From the NCBI GenBank assembly GCA_037783415.1, contig JAZGTN010000069.1, positions 2,604,001 to 2,668,000 of the forward strand: a DNA stretch of 64,000 bases, read 5' to 3'. Source of the stretch: Leptasterias polaris (lineage: Eukaryota; Echinodermata; Asteroidea; Forcipulatida; Asteriidae). Position 1 is the first letter of the stretch. Each line of letters opens with the position of its first letter. The notes under the pieces are model-generated. The model saw only the letters and a list, made by a program, of their open reading frames with translations, did no database searches and was not told the DNA's origin. This document shows positions 38,201 to 42,199 of this stretch, piece by piece. Made by a program: the position numbers and the translations under genes.

Positions 38201-39489
38201 GAAGAAACATTCATGTTTCTGAATGGTAACATCCTATGTTGGTTTGAAACACTGTCCTTCGTAAAGACAATCCATTTCAATGAATGTGTTTTTGTTTATT
38301 TTTATTTTTTTACAGAGTAAACACTCAGCACCACCTACAGACAAAAACCTCTACGTATTGTGAGTATACAAAAGAGAAGATATTGTGTTATCAGTATTAT
38401 TGCATAGTTACAAAACATGCGATTATATTTTTGAGGGTTGGGGTTAATGTTACAAACTGTATAAATCCATCTTCTAGCCCTCACCATTGGTATGGCCTAC
38501 TTAAAGGGTGTGTTCAACATTTGTAAGATTGAAAATATAGATGTTCACAGATTTGCAAATAACTTACATGGTATAAAGATTGTCACGGTGGAAAACTTCC
38601 CTTCAAATAGTCTTGCTTTAAATGCTATAGTTTTTAGGAAATGAGTAAAACAATTAGTCTTTATCTGGTGATAAAATCTGATGTTTGAAAACATTGAAAA
38701 CATATAATGGGATTTTTTACTGTTTTCTCATGACTCCGAAGACTGATTTAGCTTAAACTTTCATAGGTTTGTTATTTCATGTCTATGTTGGGTCACATCA
38801 AGTGTGGATACTGGTCTTTGGCAATTACCAATGCTGTACATTGTCTTTAAACCAGGATAGTTAGTTCAAGTTTGCACCACAGCTTTGCCAAGAGCCAAGT
38901 TTATTTCACAAACATGAAGATTCACGTTGTGTACACATTCACAATGGATATGTATTATTGCATCACTCATCGGGTGACAAGAACTCCTGGCAAGTTGGCG
39001 GATCTTTTGTTTTATTAACATTACGGTAAGCAGCAGTTATGAAATAGAAATTCTGCTACTGAGCGTTTTGTTAGCTGAAATTATCTGATTTTGGGTTGAA
39101 CAAAGAAAAATTGACTAGAGCGGGATTTGAACCAACGACCTCCGGTTTAACGTGCCGGCGCTCTACCAACTGAGCTATCTAGCCCTATGTTGGCGGTCTC
39201 CCTATTTTGTCAATATCTTTGTTCGGGGGGTGCCGAAATTATCTGCTTACATTATACGTGTATATAATTTATTAGTGGTCACATGTATATTTGTGCTCTT
39301 GCCTGCAGGGAGTTGGGTCCAATGAAGTATGAGCTAACTGGGCAGTACACAGTGCACTGTGCTGTACCGTGGCTCGGGGAAGCACTGACGTTATTTACAG
39401 TTGCCCTTCAGACTTGCCAAGAACTTAAAAACAAGGTGAGTTATTTGGTTTCTTTTTCCTGTGCTAACTTAATATTTCTGAAAAAATAA
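8217..39489 (+). CDS. ROGDI: ROGDI homologue, split gene of at least 11 coding exons
   Basis: Rogdi is the metazoan Rav2-like subunit of the RAVE/rabconnectin-3 complex, which works with DMXL and WDR7 proteins to assemble the V-ATPase. Exons: 8217-8255, 9902-9973, 10993-11026, 23229-23280, 30516-30573, 31724-31807, 32832-32927, 34703-34801, 36509-36622, 38316-38359, 39309-39435 (or on to a stop at 39489). All boundaries are AG/GT and all phases join without a stop, giving 273 codons before the tail; human Rogdi is 287 aa. Recalled human blocks line up in order: EEEFRWLLHDEVH with EDEFHWLLKEEVH, KGVLTL with KGVVTL, REDKQWKLQQIQDA with REDIPWKLQQVQDA, and IPWLNDALVYFTVSLQ with VPWLGEALTLFTVALQ. 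Introns run from about 0.95 to 12.2 kb and are full of repeats. The last residues are unresolved (see the terminal-exon entries). Exon coordinates are confident; the 3' end is not. Confidence 0.93.
8688..8803. mobile_element. MULE-like palindromic MITE, 116 bp
   Basis: The termini are tagacccggtaactggg and cccagtcactgggtcta. The 9-bp flank ggctaagat is duplicated exactly (8679-8687 and 8804-8812), in intron 1 of ROGDI. A 9-bp duplication is typical of Mutator-like elements (family knowledge). Confidence 0.85.
9113..9176. repeat. Short hairpin
   Basis: gtagttgcgataatc is mirrored by gattatcgcaactac, separated by about 34 bp. No function is assigned. Confidence 0.6.
9902..9973 (+). CDS. ROGDI: ROGDI exon 2
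   Basis: There are 24 codons, phase 0 on both sides. The encoded EDEFHWLLKEEVHPILLQ is the most recognisable N-terminal Rogdi motif; the heptad-like leucines continue the alpha-helical N-terminal domain. Acceptor gcag, donor gtaaac. Confidence 0.95.
10091..10467 (-). mobile_element. tRNA-headed SINE with ATT tail, intron 2
   Basis: Read on the - strand it begins gcgtgtcgtggccgagcgg (A box), has a B box in gggttcgagtcccggtcgtg, a body with gacacttaactataattgct, then an end with agcgctatataag and an ATT repeat. The head resembles a class II (Leu/Ser-type) tRNA. The tail probably mimics the 3' end of a LINE partner. Confidence 0.85.
10500..10900. mobile_element. Degraded fragment of the 'cctttggt' MITE family
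   Basis: Pieces such as tcatttctcaggttcaaatg, attacttcaaaggga and ttaccaagtcagttt match the intact copies at 24185 and 30881 in order. It is broken by a short AAT microsatellite at about 10808. Confidence 0.5.
10993..11026 (+). CDS. ROGDI: ROGDI exon 3 (34 nt micro-exon)
   Basis: It encodes ENTRRFNIPIS plus one base and matches human EASLRFTLPGS. It enters in phase 0 and leaves in phase 1 at a strong donor (gtaagaaa). The following intron of 12.2 kb is the longest in the gene. Confidence 0.9.
11104..11510. repeat. 70-bp degenerate tandem repeat, about 5 to 6 units
   Basis: Units begin gtctcctgattc and contain agtagataaacagcaggac. Starts at 11114, 11182, 11252 and 11322 are about 68 to 70 bp apart, with decayed units to 11510. 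Related single units occur at about 17100-17190 and 17775. Confidence 0.75.
11962..12870. mobile_element. hAT-type non-autonomous element, 909 bp
   Basis: The termini caagggcgtcgat and atcgacgcccttg are perfect inverted repeats. The flank gtgtgtag is duplicated exactly (11954-11961 and 12871-12878). An 8-bp duplication and a CA-starting terminus are hAT hallmarks. Subterminal G/C runs (gggggacatgtcccccc at about 12830) form a second palindrome. No transposase frame is seen. Confidence 0.85.
12930..13185. mobile_element. Partial MITE, 'cactggacacg' family
   Basis: It carries the internal parts of the family seen intact at 13192 and 56778 (tgcataaaataacaaacctg, then a ttgcaagaaaacaatgaaag block) but has lost its termini. 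Confidence 0.6.
13192..13567. mobile_element. MITE with tttaaaggcactg ends, copy 1
   Basis: The ends tttaaaggcactggacacg and cgtgttcagtgcctttaaa are inverted repeats. The body is about 85-90% identical by eye to the inverted copy at 56778-57149. The TTTAAA flank suggests a TTAA target. Confidence 0.75.
13568..14568. other. Intron 3, no feature recognised
   Basis: The stretch is AT-rich with a TG repeat at about 13708. The short frames in it have no coding character. Confidence 0.5.
14569..14937 (+). mobile_element. tRNA-headed SINE with ATT tail, full-length
   Basis: Head ggcgtgtcgtggccgagcg, B box gggttcgagtcccggtcg, body with gcaagacacttaactataat, end with ataaagcgcgatataaa and about eight ATT repeats. 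Same family as the copy at 10091. Confidence 0.9.
15499..15660 (-). mobile_element. SINE fragment (3' half)
   Basis: An AAT repeat is followed by catagcgcattttc and agctccctggggagtatac on the + strand, which is the 3' half of the tRNA-headed SINE read backwards. The tRNA head is missing. Confidence 0.7.
15706..16320. mobile_element. Degenerate palindromic composite with a nested palindrome
   Basis: The outer parts (taatttctggtacaatga near 15720 and agcaactgtctc near 16285) match the element at 28223. Inside, 15919-16104 is a separate inverted repeat with termini tagacccattgca and tgcaatgggtcta and a long inner arm pair (gtcaaaacgtgcacaaaa against its complement). Confidence 0.6.
17305..17377 (+). 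ncRNA. tRNA-like cloverleaf, likely repeat-borne pseudo-tRNA
   Basis: Seventy-three bases fold as a tRNA: acceptor ggctaga pairs with tctggtc (with wobbles), D arm gctc/gagc, anticodon stem ccgg/ccgg, T-loop ttcaaat. The 7-base anticodon loop acgtcaa has C rather than T before the anticodon (gtc). The missing U33 and the repetitive flanks argue for a tRNA-derived repeat rather than a working gene. Confidence 0.5.
17624..17696 (+). ncRNA. tRNA-like cloverleaf, duplicated copy
   Basis: A near-identical copy of 17305-17377, with one change in the D-arm region (gagtgccgg). The loop also lacks U33. Confidence 0.45.
17820..18600. other. Intron 3, no feature recognised
   Basis: No repeat family or exon could be assigned. 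Short frames here are unsupported. Confidence 0.45.
18608..19174. mobile_element. hAT-like element with cagggctc ends
   Basis: The left end cagggctcaaattt and the right end aatttcgagccctg are inverted. The length is 567 bp, with no transposase frame. The target duplication is unclear because another palindrome abuts the right end. Confidence 0.5.
19179..19660. mobile_element. Long foldback element, 482 bp
   Basis: The termini tagcctttttgaga and tcaaaaaggctta, plus inner arms (ccatagaaatagaacccgga against tccgggttatatttctatgg), show an inverted repeat with arms over 100 bp. The core holds repeated tgtatggcaaaat. It lies between two segments of SINE sequence (ggtacccatt at 18598 and 19670). 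Confidence 0.8.
20250..20441. repeat. 48-bp tandem repeat, 4 copies
   Basis: The unit gaaagccgaggcttatacga recurs at 20250, 20298, 20346 and 20394. It is nearly perfect, so recently expanded. The open - strand frames are a by-product of the 16-codon period. Confidence 0.95.
20460..22140. other. Intron 3 with scattered repeats
   Basis: It holds a small hairpin at 20784-20830 (cacactgtaac/gttacagtgtg), a 'gggcccaattt' family fragment at about 21105-21222 and a foldback at 21583-21758 with tatagacc/ggtctat ends. A SINE-type B box occurs at about 21827. No exon was found. Confidence 0.55.
21583..21758. mobile_element. Short foldback with tatagacc ends
   Basis: The termini tagaccttatgcat and atgcataaggtcta are inverted repeats, and gacgtca occurs inside both arms. 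Related elements are at 49561, 50584 and 53913. Confidence 0.7.
22145..22510. mobile_element. 'tattatacaggattgg' MITE, intact copy
   Basis: It runs from tttaaaggtattatacagg to ccaatagtgtatatagggcc. The body includes cacgcgcgataaaaactatt. About 365 bp, imperfect terminal inverted repeats. Five relatives occur in the window. Confidence 0.85.
22560..22682. repeat. 'gggcccaattt' family fragment
   Basis: Read on the - strand it starts gggcccaattttat and carries repeated aagcgccaaat/gcttac pieces. Similar fragments lie at 20041, 21105, 46003 and 47340. Confidence 0.55.
23229..23280 (+). CDS. ROGDI: ROGDI exon 4
   Basis: This 52-nt exon takes two bases to finish the codon split by exon 3 and leaves two for exon 5. 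It encodes GLSKLIKPETFVLSCT, aligning with human AKQENFILGSCG. A pyrimidine tract precedes the acceptor and the donor is gtaagtaa. It was found by phase: exon 3 cannot join exon 5 without a stop. Confidence 0.9.
23566..24186. mobile_element. 'tattatacaggattgg' MITE split by a palindromic insertion
   Basis: The host repeat runs 23566-23900 and resumes at 24167. Removing 23901-24166 plus one AT restores the family consensus ccaatagtg at the junction. Confidence 0.85.
23901..24166. mobile_element. Palindromic element with acagcaatcc ends, 266 bp
   Basis: The arms (acagcaatccttcactgatc onward) are inverse-complementary for about 95 bp each. The second copy at 55443-55708 is also 266 bp and nearly identical. 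The flank supports an AT duplication. The open frames inside it are by-products of the palindrome. Confidence 0.9.
24187..24556. mobile_element. 'cctttggt' MITE, intact copy
   Basis: Starts aaaggcaaagtataccttt and ends ttaccaaaggtatacc, an inverted pair. The internal ggtggtagcgtttctgagat marks the family (other copies at 30881 and 32953). Confidence 0.75.
24566..24757 (+). mobile_element. tRNA-headed SINE, 3' truncated
   Basis: A complete head (ggcgtgtcgtggccgagcgg) and body up to aagaacccag, then a junction with the duplicated segment that starts at 24757. Confidence 0.8.
24757..25560. repeat. Segmental duplication, copy 1
   Basis: From gtttacagtgtttgtgag onward the sequence reappears 1375 bp later (26132-26935) with very few changes over the first 450 bp, then a more divergent 30 bp, then a full SINE. 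A tRNA-like B box (ggtcacgaatcccact) is included. Confidence 0.85.
25239..25669 (+). mobile_element. tRNA-headed SINE with ATT tail
   Basis: Head tagtggccgagcggataag, B box gggttcgagtcccggtcg, a body longer than other copies (through gccccggtgttcctgg), end agcgctatataagaactg and about eight ATT repeats. Confidence 0.9.
25774..26131. mobile_element. 'gtgtacaacattggtaat' MITE
   Basis: Begins aagtgtgtgtacaacattgg and ends ccaatgttgtacacaccc, an inverted pair. Other copies are at 27336 (reverse), 27683, 35498 and 38501 (reverse). Confidence 0.8.
26132..26935. repeat. Segmental duplication, copy 2
   Basis: The partner of 24757-25560. It ends inside a SINE whose 3' part differs from copy 1, so either the SINE tail was replaced or the duplication ended there. 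Confidence 0.85.
26611..27050 (+). mobile_element. tRNA-headed SINE
   Basis: Same head and body as the copy at 25239. The tail carries gagcgctatatagaagcc and a short ATT run. Confidence 0.88.
27147..27275. mobile_element. Harbinger-like palindromic MITE, second copy
   Basis: Same termini as the element at 7990 (ggccgtgtccgaattggcg), with tta duplicated at 27144-27146 and 27276-27278. The arms are about 55 bp with a short loop. A further terminal fragment is at about 51078-51112. Confidence 0.8.
27336..27977. mobile_element. Two 'gtgtacaacattggtaat' MITE copies, head to head
   Basis: A reverse copy (27336-27645) is followed by a direct copy (27683-27977) missing part of its middle. The latter abuts the next MITE exactly at ccctttaaaggcc. 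Confidence 0.7.
27978..28702. mobile_element. 'tattatacaggattgg' MITE (reverse) split by a palindrome
   Basis: Starts aaaggcctgtacactattgg and ends ggattggca-complement ctgccaatcctgtataatac. It is interrupted at gaccaAT/ATtgagctc by 28223-28581. Rejoining gives gaccaattgagctc as in the intact copies. Confidence 0.85.
28223..28581. mobile_element. Palindromic element with aagccatttgcgagtta ends, 359 bp
   Basis: Arms exceed 130 bp, including gtctggtacaatgacttgtt and its complement near 28550. AT is duplicated on both sides. A decayed relative is at 15706-16320. Confidence 0.88.
29058..30143. repeat. 24-bp minisatellite, about 30 copies, interrupted
   Basis: Units read ggtgcctagggctcatggga and alternate with ggtgcctagggcctgcagaa, making a 48-bp higher-order unit in the left part. 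The array breaks at 29702-29963 and resumes to about 30143 with variants such as ggtgcctcgtgccattggta. Because 24 is a multiple of three, long frames appear on both strands; none is treated as a gene. Confidence 0.95.
29702..29963. mobile_element. MULE-like palindromic MITE inside the minisatellite
   Basis: The 262-bp element has termini tagacccagtaactggggcg and its perfect complement, with inner arms including gacatcatcggtcgtactag. The flank ggcgtacag is duplicated exactly (29693-29701 and 29964-29972). Same family as 8688-8803. Confidence 0.92.
30516..30573 (+). CDS. ROGDI: ROGDI exon 5
   Basis: It encodes (N)GADYAKGVVTLVADSICRA, matching human [20 protein letters not shown]. It enters in phase 2 and ends in phase 0 at donor gtaagt. 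The acceptor follows a T-rich stretch. Confidence 0.95.
30625..30697 (-). ncRNA. tRNA-like unit of the repeat family
   Basis: On the - strand it carries gctcagtcggtagagcgctg and a T loop in ggtttcaaatcccgtt. The flanks match the 17211 repeat (gaccgccaaca, atagccagggatcac), so it is repeat-borne. Confidence 0.4.
30881..31264. mobile_element. 'cctttggt' MITE copy
   Basis: Contains ttggtttttggaaccgtttg and aaaaggtggtcgcgttttt, as in the copies at 24187 and 32953. Confidence 0.7.
31441..31665 (+). mobile_element. Degenerate tRNA-headed SINE
   Basis: Head tgtcatggtcgagtggtcaa, B-box region gggttcaagtcctagttt, body tgcttcgtccttcggatggg. The tail is lost. Confidence 0.75.
31724..31807 (+). CDS. 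ROGDI: ROGDI exon 6
   Basis: Twenty-eight codons, phase 0/0, including LRMHRNANQ and REDIPWKLQQ (human LKMPRNNQ and REDKQWKLQQ). Its 3' end and donor (cag|gtaatg) form the first unit of a tandem array of about 118 bp that continues into intron 6. Confidence 0.95.
31785..32310 (+). repeat. 118-bp tandem array that includes the exon 6 splice donor
   Basis: The end of exon 6 and its donor (cag|gtaatgataaaccag) are followed by four more units with cag-gtaa or cag-gtta at 31924, 32042, 32160 and 32286. Each is followed by aaaccrsattaaactggttt-like sequence. Spacing is 118 to 119 bp (the last 126). Upstream parts of the units (agcttccatgtaaccacacc) resemble the exon 6 end (cattccatggaaactacagc). 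Confidence 0.85.
32832..32927 (+). CDS. ROGDI: ROGDI exon 7
   Basis: Thirty-two codons, phase 0/0: VQDAGNHLYSALNAV and YEFQTGTEVTK match human IQDARNHVSQAIYLL and YQFKTGAEVLK. Acceptor ttcag, donor gtagga. Confidence 0.95.
32953..33655. mobile_element. 'cctttggt' MITE interrupted by a SINE-like element
   Basis: The MITE runs 32953-33238 and resumes at about 33602 (taggtttttattgccatta). The insert at 33240-33600 carries a reverse tRNA head. Confidence 0.7.
33240..33600 (-). mobile_element. tRNA-headed SINE with a variant body
   Basis: The reverse tRNA head is at 33520-33600 (ctgctcggccacgacacgcc). The body contains ggggctgaaacagggttacc and lacks the ATT tail seen elsewhere, so it is a different subfamily or chimera. 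Confidence 0.7.
33720..33792 (-). ncRNA. Degenerate tRNA-like unit
   Basis: A T-loop-like ggttcaaatcccgct (reverse) and D-arm remnant are visible. It belongs to the repeat family at 17211. Confidence 0.35.
33855..34222. mobile_element. 'tattatacaggattgg' MITE, intact reverse copy
   Basis: Runs from cctttaaaggccctgtacac to cctgtataatacctttaa without interruption. It is useful as the empty-site reference for the split copies. Confidence 0.88.
34401..34473 (-). ncRNA. tRNA-like unit of the repeat family
   Basis: A reverse cloverleaf with gctcagttggtagagcgcgg and ggttcaaataccgctc. Same flanks as the other copies. Confidence 0.4.
34703..34801 (+). CDS. ROGDI: ROGDI exon 8
   Basis: Thirty-three codons, phase 0/0: LMDEVMNQLKKGRHQLLNP matches human LMDAVMLQLTRARNRLTTP. 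Acceptor cattag, donor gtgagt. Confidence 0.95.
34995..35470. mobile_element. Foldback element with gggaggtttcgca ends, 476 bp
   Basis: The termini gggaggtttcgcatacgaac and the complement of gttcgcgtgcgaaacctccc form inverted repeats. TA lies on both sides. The arms are rich in gtatccg/cggatac. The middle holds a 250-bp unrelated stretch with a short frame that I do not regard as coding. Confidence 0.8.
35498..35840. mobile_element. 'gtgtacaacattggtaat' MITE, diverged copy
   Basis: Retains aaagaccagtatccacactt, ccaccatgacc and gtcgtgtgcaaatctgtgaa in family order. The termini have decayed. Confidence 0.65.
36509..36622 (+). CDS. ROGDI: ROGDI exon 9
   Basis: Thirty-eight codons, phase 0/0: PPLPQEMLIDFYVQGNKLNM aligns with human PALPSDLLVNVYINLNKLCL. 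Acceptor caacag, donor gtaagc. Confidence 0.95.
36623..38315. other. Intron 9
   Basis: It holds SINE pieces at 37672-37775 (reverse tRNA head) and 37915-38100 (body). Frames at 36681-36998 (+) and 36911-37333 (-) lack recognisable domains and overlap one another; neither is called. Confidence 0.5.
38316..38359 (+). CDS. ROGDI: ROGDI exon 10
   Basis: This 44-nt exon enters in phase 0 and leaves in phase 2. It encodes SKHSAPPTDKNLYV, the variable linker that in human carries GGAVLHSPGAMFEWG. A long T tract precedes acceptor tacag; donor gtgagt. It is less conserved than its neighbours but the phase closes exactly with exon 11. Confidence 0.8.
38501..38851. mobile_element. 'gtgtacaacattggtaat' MITE, reverse copy
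   Basis: Starts aagggtgtgttcaacatttg and ends ttaccaatgctgtacattg. The internal gactgatttagcttaaactt matches the 25774 copy in reverse. Confidence 0.75.
39112..39184 (-). ncRNA. tRNA-like cloverleaf, best reverse copy
   Basis: Reverse strand: ggctagatagctcag, anticodon loop acgttaa (gtt after a C at position 33), T loop ggttcaaatc, 3' arm tctagtca. The flanks (gggttgaacaaag, gttggcggtctccctattt) are those of the repeat family. Confidence 0.5.
39309..39435 (+). CDS. ROGDI: ROGDI exon 11 (conserved C-terminal block)
   Basis: It completes a leucine codon and encodes ELGPMKYELTGQYTVHCAV, PWLGEALTLFTVALQ and TCQELKNK, the conserved C-terminal block of Rogdi. The exon either ends at 39435 before a perfect donor (AAG|GTGAGT) or reads through to a TAA at 39487-39489 that overlaps an AATAAA. 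Confidence 0.93.
39436..39489 (+). CDS. ROGDI: Possible read-through C-terminus of ROGDI
   Basis: Continuing exon 11 in frame gives VSYLVSFSCANLIFLKK and a stop. After the shared lysine, human Rogdi has ISVFSSYWSYRPF, so the first two residues (V-S against I-S) and the length are compatible with a real end; the total would be 290 aa against 287. However, the first six bases are also a perfect splice donor. The stop lies inside AATAAA (39485-39490), which would suit an intronic-polyadenylation isoform. Confidence 0.4.
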   Translation: MSYLVSFSCANLIFLKK

Positions 39490-39748
39490 ATTAACCCCTG
39501 ATTGCACTTAACTCTAAACTAAAAGTAGTGTTATATCAGTATTGTAGTACTCAAACTCTAGTGCTGTCTTGAAGGCATTTGAACTTGATTAGTAAAGTAA
39601 CAAACTTGTTACTTGAAATAAAGTACTTGACTTAAAGTTTTGTACGCTTGATTTGAAACTCGGACTCGACTTAAGTGAATTAAATGAGGGGTATGTATGG
39701 TATCAGTGTTGTACATGTACTGGTACTCGATAGTCAAACTCGCTTTAC

Positions 39749-39853
39749 CAGAGCGGGTCTTGAACCGTTACAAGAGCGGGTCTTGTACCGTTACCAGAGC
39801 GGGTCTTGTACCGTTACCAGAGCGGGTCTTGTACCGTTACCAGAGCGGGTCTG
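39749..39853. repeat. 23-bp tandem repeat, about 4.5 copies
   Basis: The unit accagagcgggtcttgtacc recurs with a 23-bp period and almost no divergence. Confidence 0.92.
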
Positions 39854-40519
39854 GTATTTCTGGAAGTGATTCTGTATTGATCAGTTGACATTCCTTATAC
39901 ATGTCCGTGCAAGTTGTGTCCGTGTAAAAGTTTTATAATGTATGTGAAATGCTCCTTTTGATTTTTTAGAAGTGGTGACTATTCTTTGATTATTCATGTT
40001 ATTTGATCATTGTGATTGTGTAAAACGATATCGATGTCTGTTCAAATATTCTTTATCCTGATGCAAATTTATCATCTATTATTAGATACCATTGTACTTA
40101 GCTCACACTTTCTCAAAGAACAAGTGTCTTGTTTTATACTTTAAGCCTTTGAATTCTGTTATCTTGGACATCTGGTTTGAATTGTGGGGTTTCTTAATGT
40201 ACAGTTATTTTCTGTTGGAGTCTGTTTGATGTGAAATTGTTATATGGAGTTCTTTTAATCAATTGAAAGGCAATTAGTAATTTAATATTAATTTGAATGA
40301 AAAGCAACTTAAACGTTTGCACTTGAAGTTAATTAAAGCTGGGTTTAATGGTTCTTTTGTTTATAATTTATTTTATTAAAAATCTATATAAGCCACCATT
40401 GATAGTTACCATTAATCTCCAATGAACATACAGACTGTGTGTTTCGTTTTTCGAGACCAAGTCTTCTTTTTTAAGAAAAAGAGGATGACTTTATAATTAA
40501 TTGGTAACCAATCATTCAG

Positions 40520-40576
40520 GTCTCGCCTTTTTGTTCCATTTTCCTTTATTTGTGTGTACTTTGTATAAAATTGTGA
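40520..40576 (+). CDS. Alternative candidate ROGDI last exon
   Basis: After acceptor attcag, phase 0 gives VSPFCSIFLYLCVLCIKL and a stop. The V-S-x-F-x-S pattern resembles human I-S-V-F-S-S, but the pyrimidine tract is weak and the stretch is short, so a chance match is quite possible. Confidence 0.15.
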   Translation, partial: VSPFCSIFLYLCVLCIKL

Positions 40577-42056
40577 TTTTTTTATCCTTTTTACATTTCC
40601 ACATTTTTACATTAAGGGTAATTAAGGGCAAAAGGGTAATTCTCCATCTCCATGCACTCACCTATCTCTGTTAGAATGTCAGTCTTGGTTACACTAATGC
40701 CCTGGGTATAAAGGGGTCGGGTACATAGCAAAAGATTTGATTACAACATTCTTTCAATGTTCTACCTGATTAGTGAATAATTCAGCTGAAATTTAATTTC
40801 ATTCATGTGTTCTTTGCATACACCTGTACTATACTTTCAGCCAGGTGATTAATGAATGAACAATGAAAGTGTTTTAAGCACACATTATTTACAACATTAA
40901 ACAGAGACTGACATCCTACATGTACCAGGGTTAGCTCTCACCATGGCATGGTTTGCCATTTGTACCTTAATGAACCATTGAGCCAAACCGCAATAACTCC
41001 CCCAAAATCAGATTCGCCAGTCCGTGGTGTTCCAATCTTATCATTTCAAACAGTAAAGAATTTAAACATTACATTTACATTAACATAAAAAAAGGTCATT
41101 ATTAGGGATTTGGCAAAACTTGTGAGCATTTGACCGCTGAGAGCGTTTGATTGGTTATGACGCCACTCTGTGGAAGAAGTTGCTGATTATATTGCGCAAT
41201 CACTGGCTTTGTGCGTGTAAACAATGCGAAGAAGGCCTGCAGAAGTACAGACCTCATGCTTGTCATTGCGGGAAAGCTCCATTAAAGAATGAGGCTAAAA
41301 TTAAACATCCTATTCGTCTGACAACTCACGCCTGTTGTCTCCATGTAATTCCTTTTCCAAACAGTGGATCACGCACAAACCACTGAAACCAGTAGGGCTG
41401 CTGACTGCCCTCGGCAAATTAACTGCTCATCCATTACGTTTAATGACCCAAGTAATTCAATGTTAACACACACACTCTGTGAAAAGGTTGTATACTTTTT
41501 TTTTTGGCCAAACTCGGAAATTCTTTAATGGAGCTTTCCTGTAATGTGAAGTGTGAATAAGATTTAAAATGTCAAAATCGTGTGCTTTTGGATGATACAC
41601 AAGGAACAGCGATAAAAATACTAACCTCATTTCCAAAAATGTGCGGCTGATTCAGCTATTTAGAAAGGAATGAGTGGATCGACCTCACCTTCAACTTGAT
41701 TCATTCACAGATATTGCACTGTGGTATTTTCACTGGCTGATCAAGATTGTTGTTAAATAATTGTCAAGCATTTCTTTCCAAAATGTTATACATGGTTTTA
41801 ATCATTGAATTCTTCCCCCATTTTTTCCTCTTGATATCTTTTTCCAGTTTCTCATTCGAACACTCTGACATTTTCTTCATCCTCTACAAAACCATTATTT
41901 ATAATGCCAAAGATATCTTCATCTGGGTGTATATAACATCTTCCCTCATCCTGGTATTCCTCTACATGCTTTCCATTATCAAGACTATTAACCAATCAAT
42001 TACAGAAAGACACCAGTACTTCTAAGACCATGTTCAGATCGGCTTAAGTCTGGCGT

Positions 42057-42194
42057 AGGCCTTAGCTCAGGCCTTAGCTCAGGCCTTAGCTCAGGCCTTA
42101 GCTCAGGCCTTAGCTCAGGCCTTAGCTCAGGCCTTAGCTCAGGCCTTAGCTCAGGCCTTAGCTCAGGCCTTAGCTCAGGCCTTAGCTCAGGCCT
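42057..42194. repeat. 12-bp tandem repeat, about 11 to 12 copies
   Basis: caggccttagct repeats perfectly. The unit contains aggcct and agct palindromes. Confidence 0.95.
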
Positions 42195-42199
42195 TGCAC

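Larger units (their letters stand above)
39490..42055. other. Stretch beyond ROGDI exon 11
   Basis: Besides the 23-bp repeat and the weak candidate exon at 40520, no exon, SINE or MITE is clear. A T-rich segment lies at 41740-41990 (with an open but featureless frame). Confidence 0.45.
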
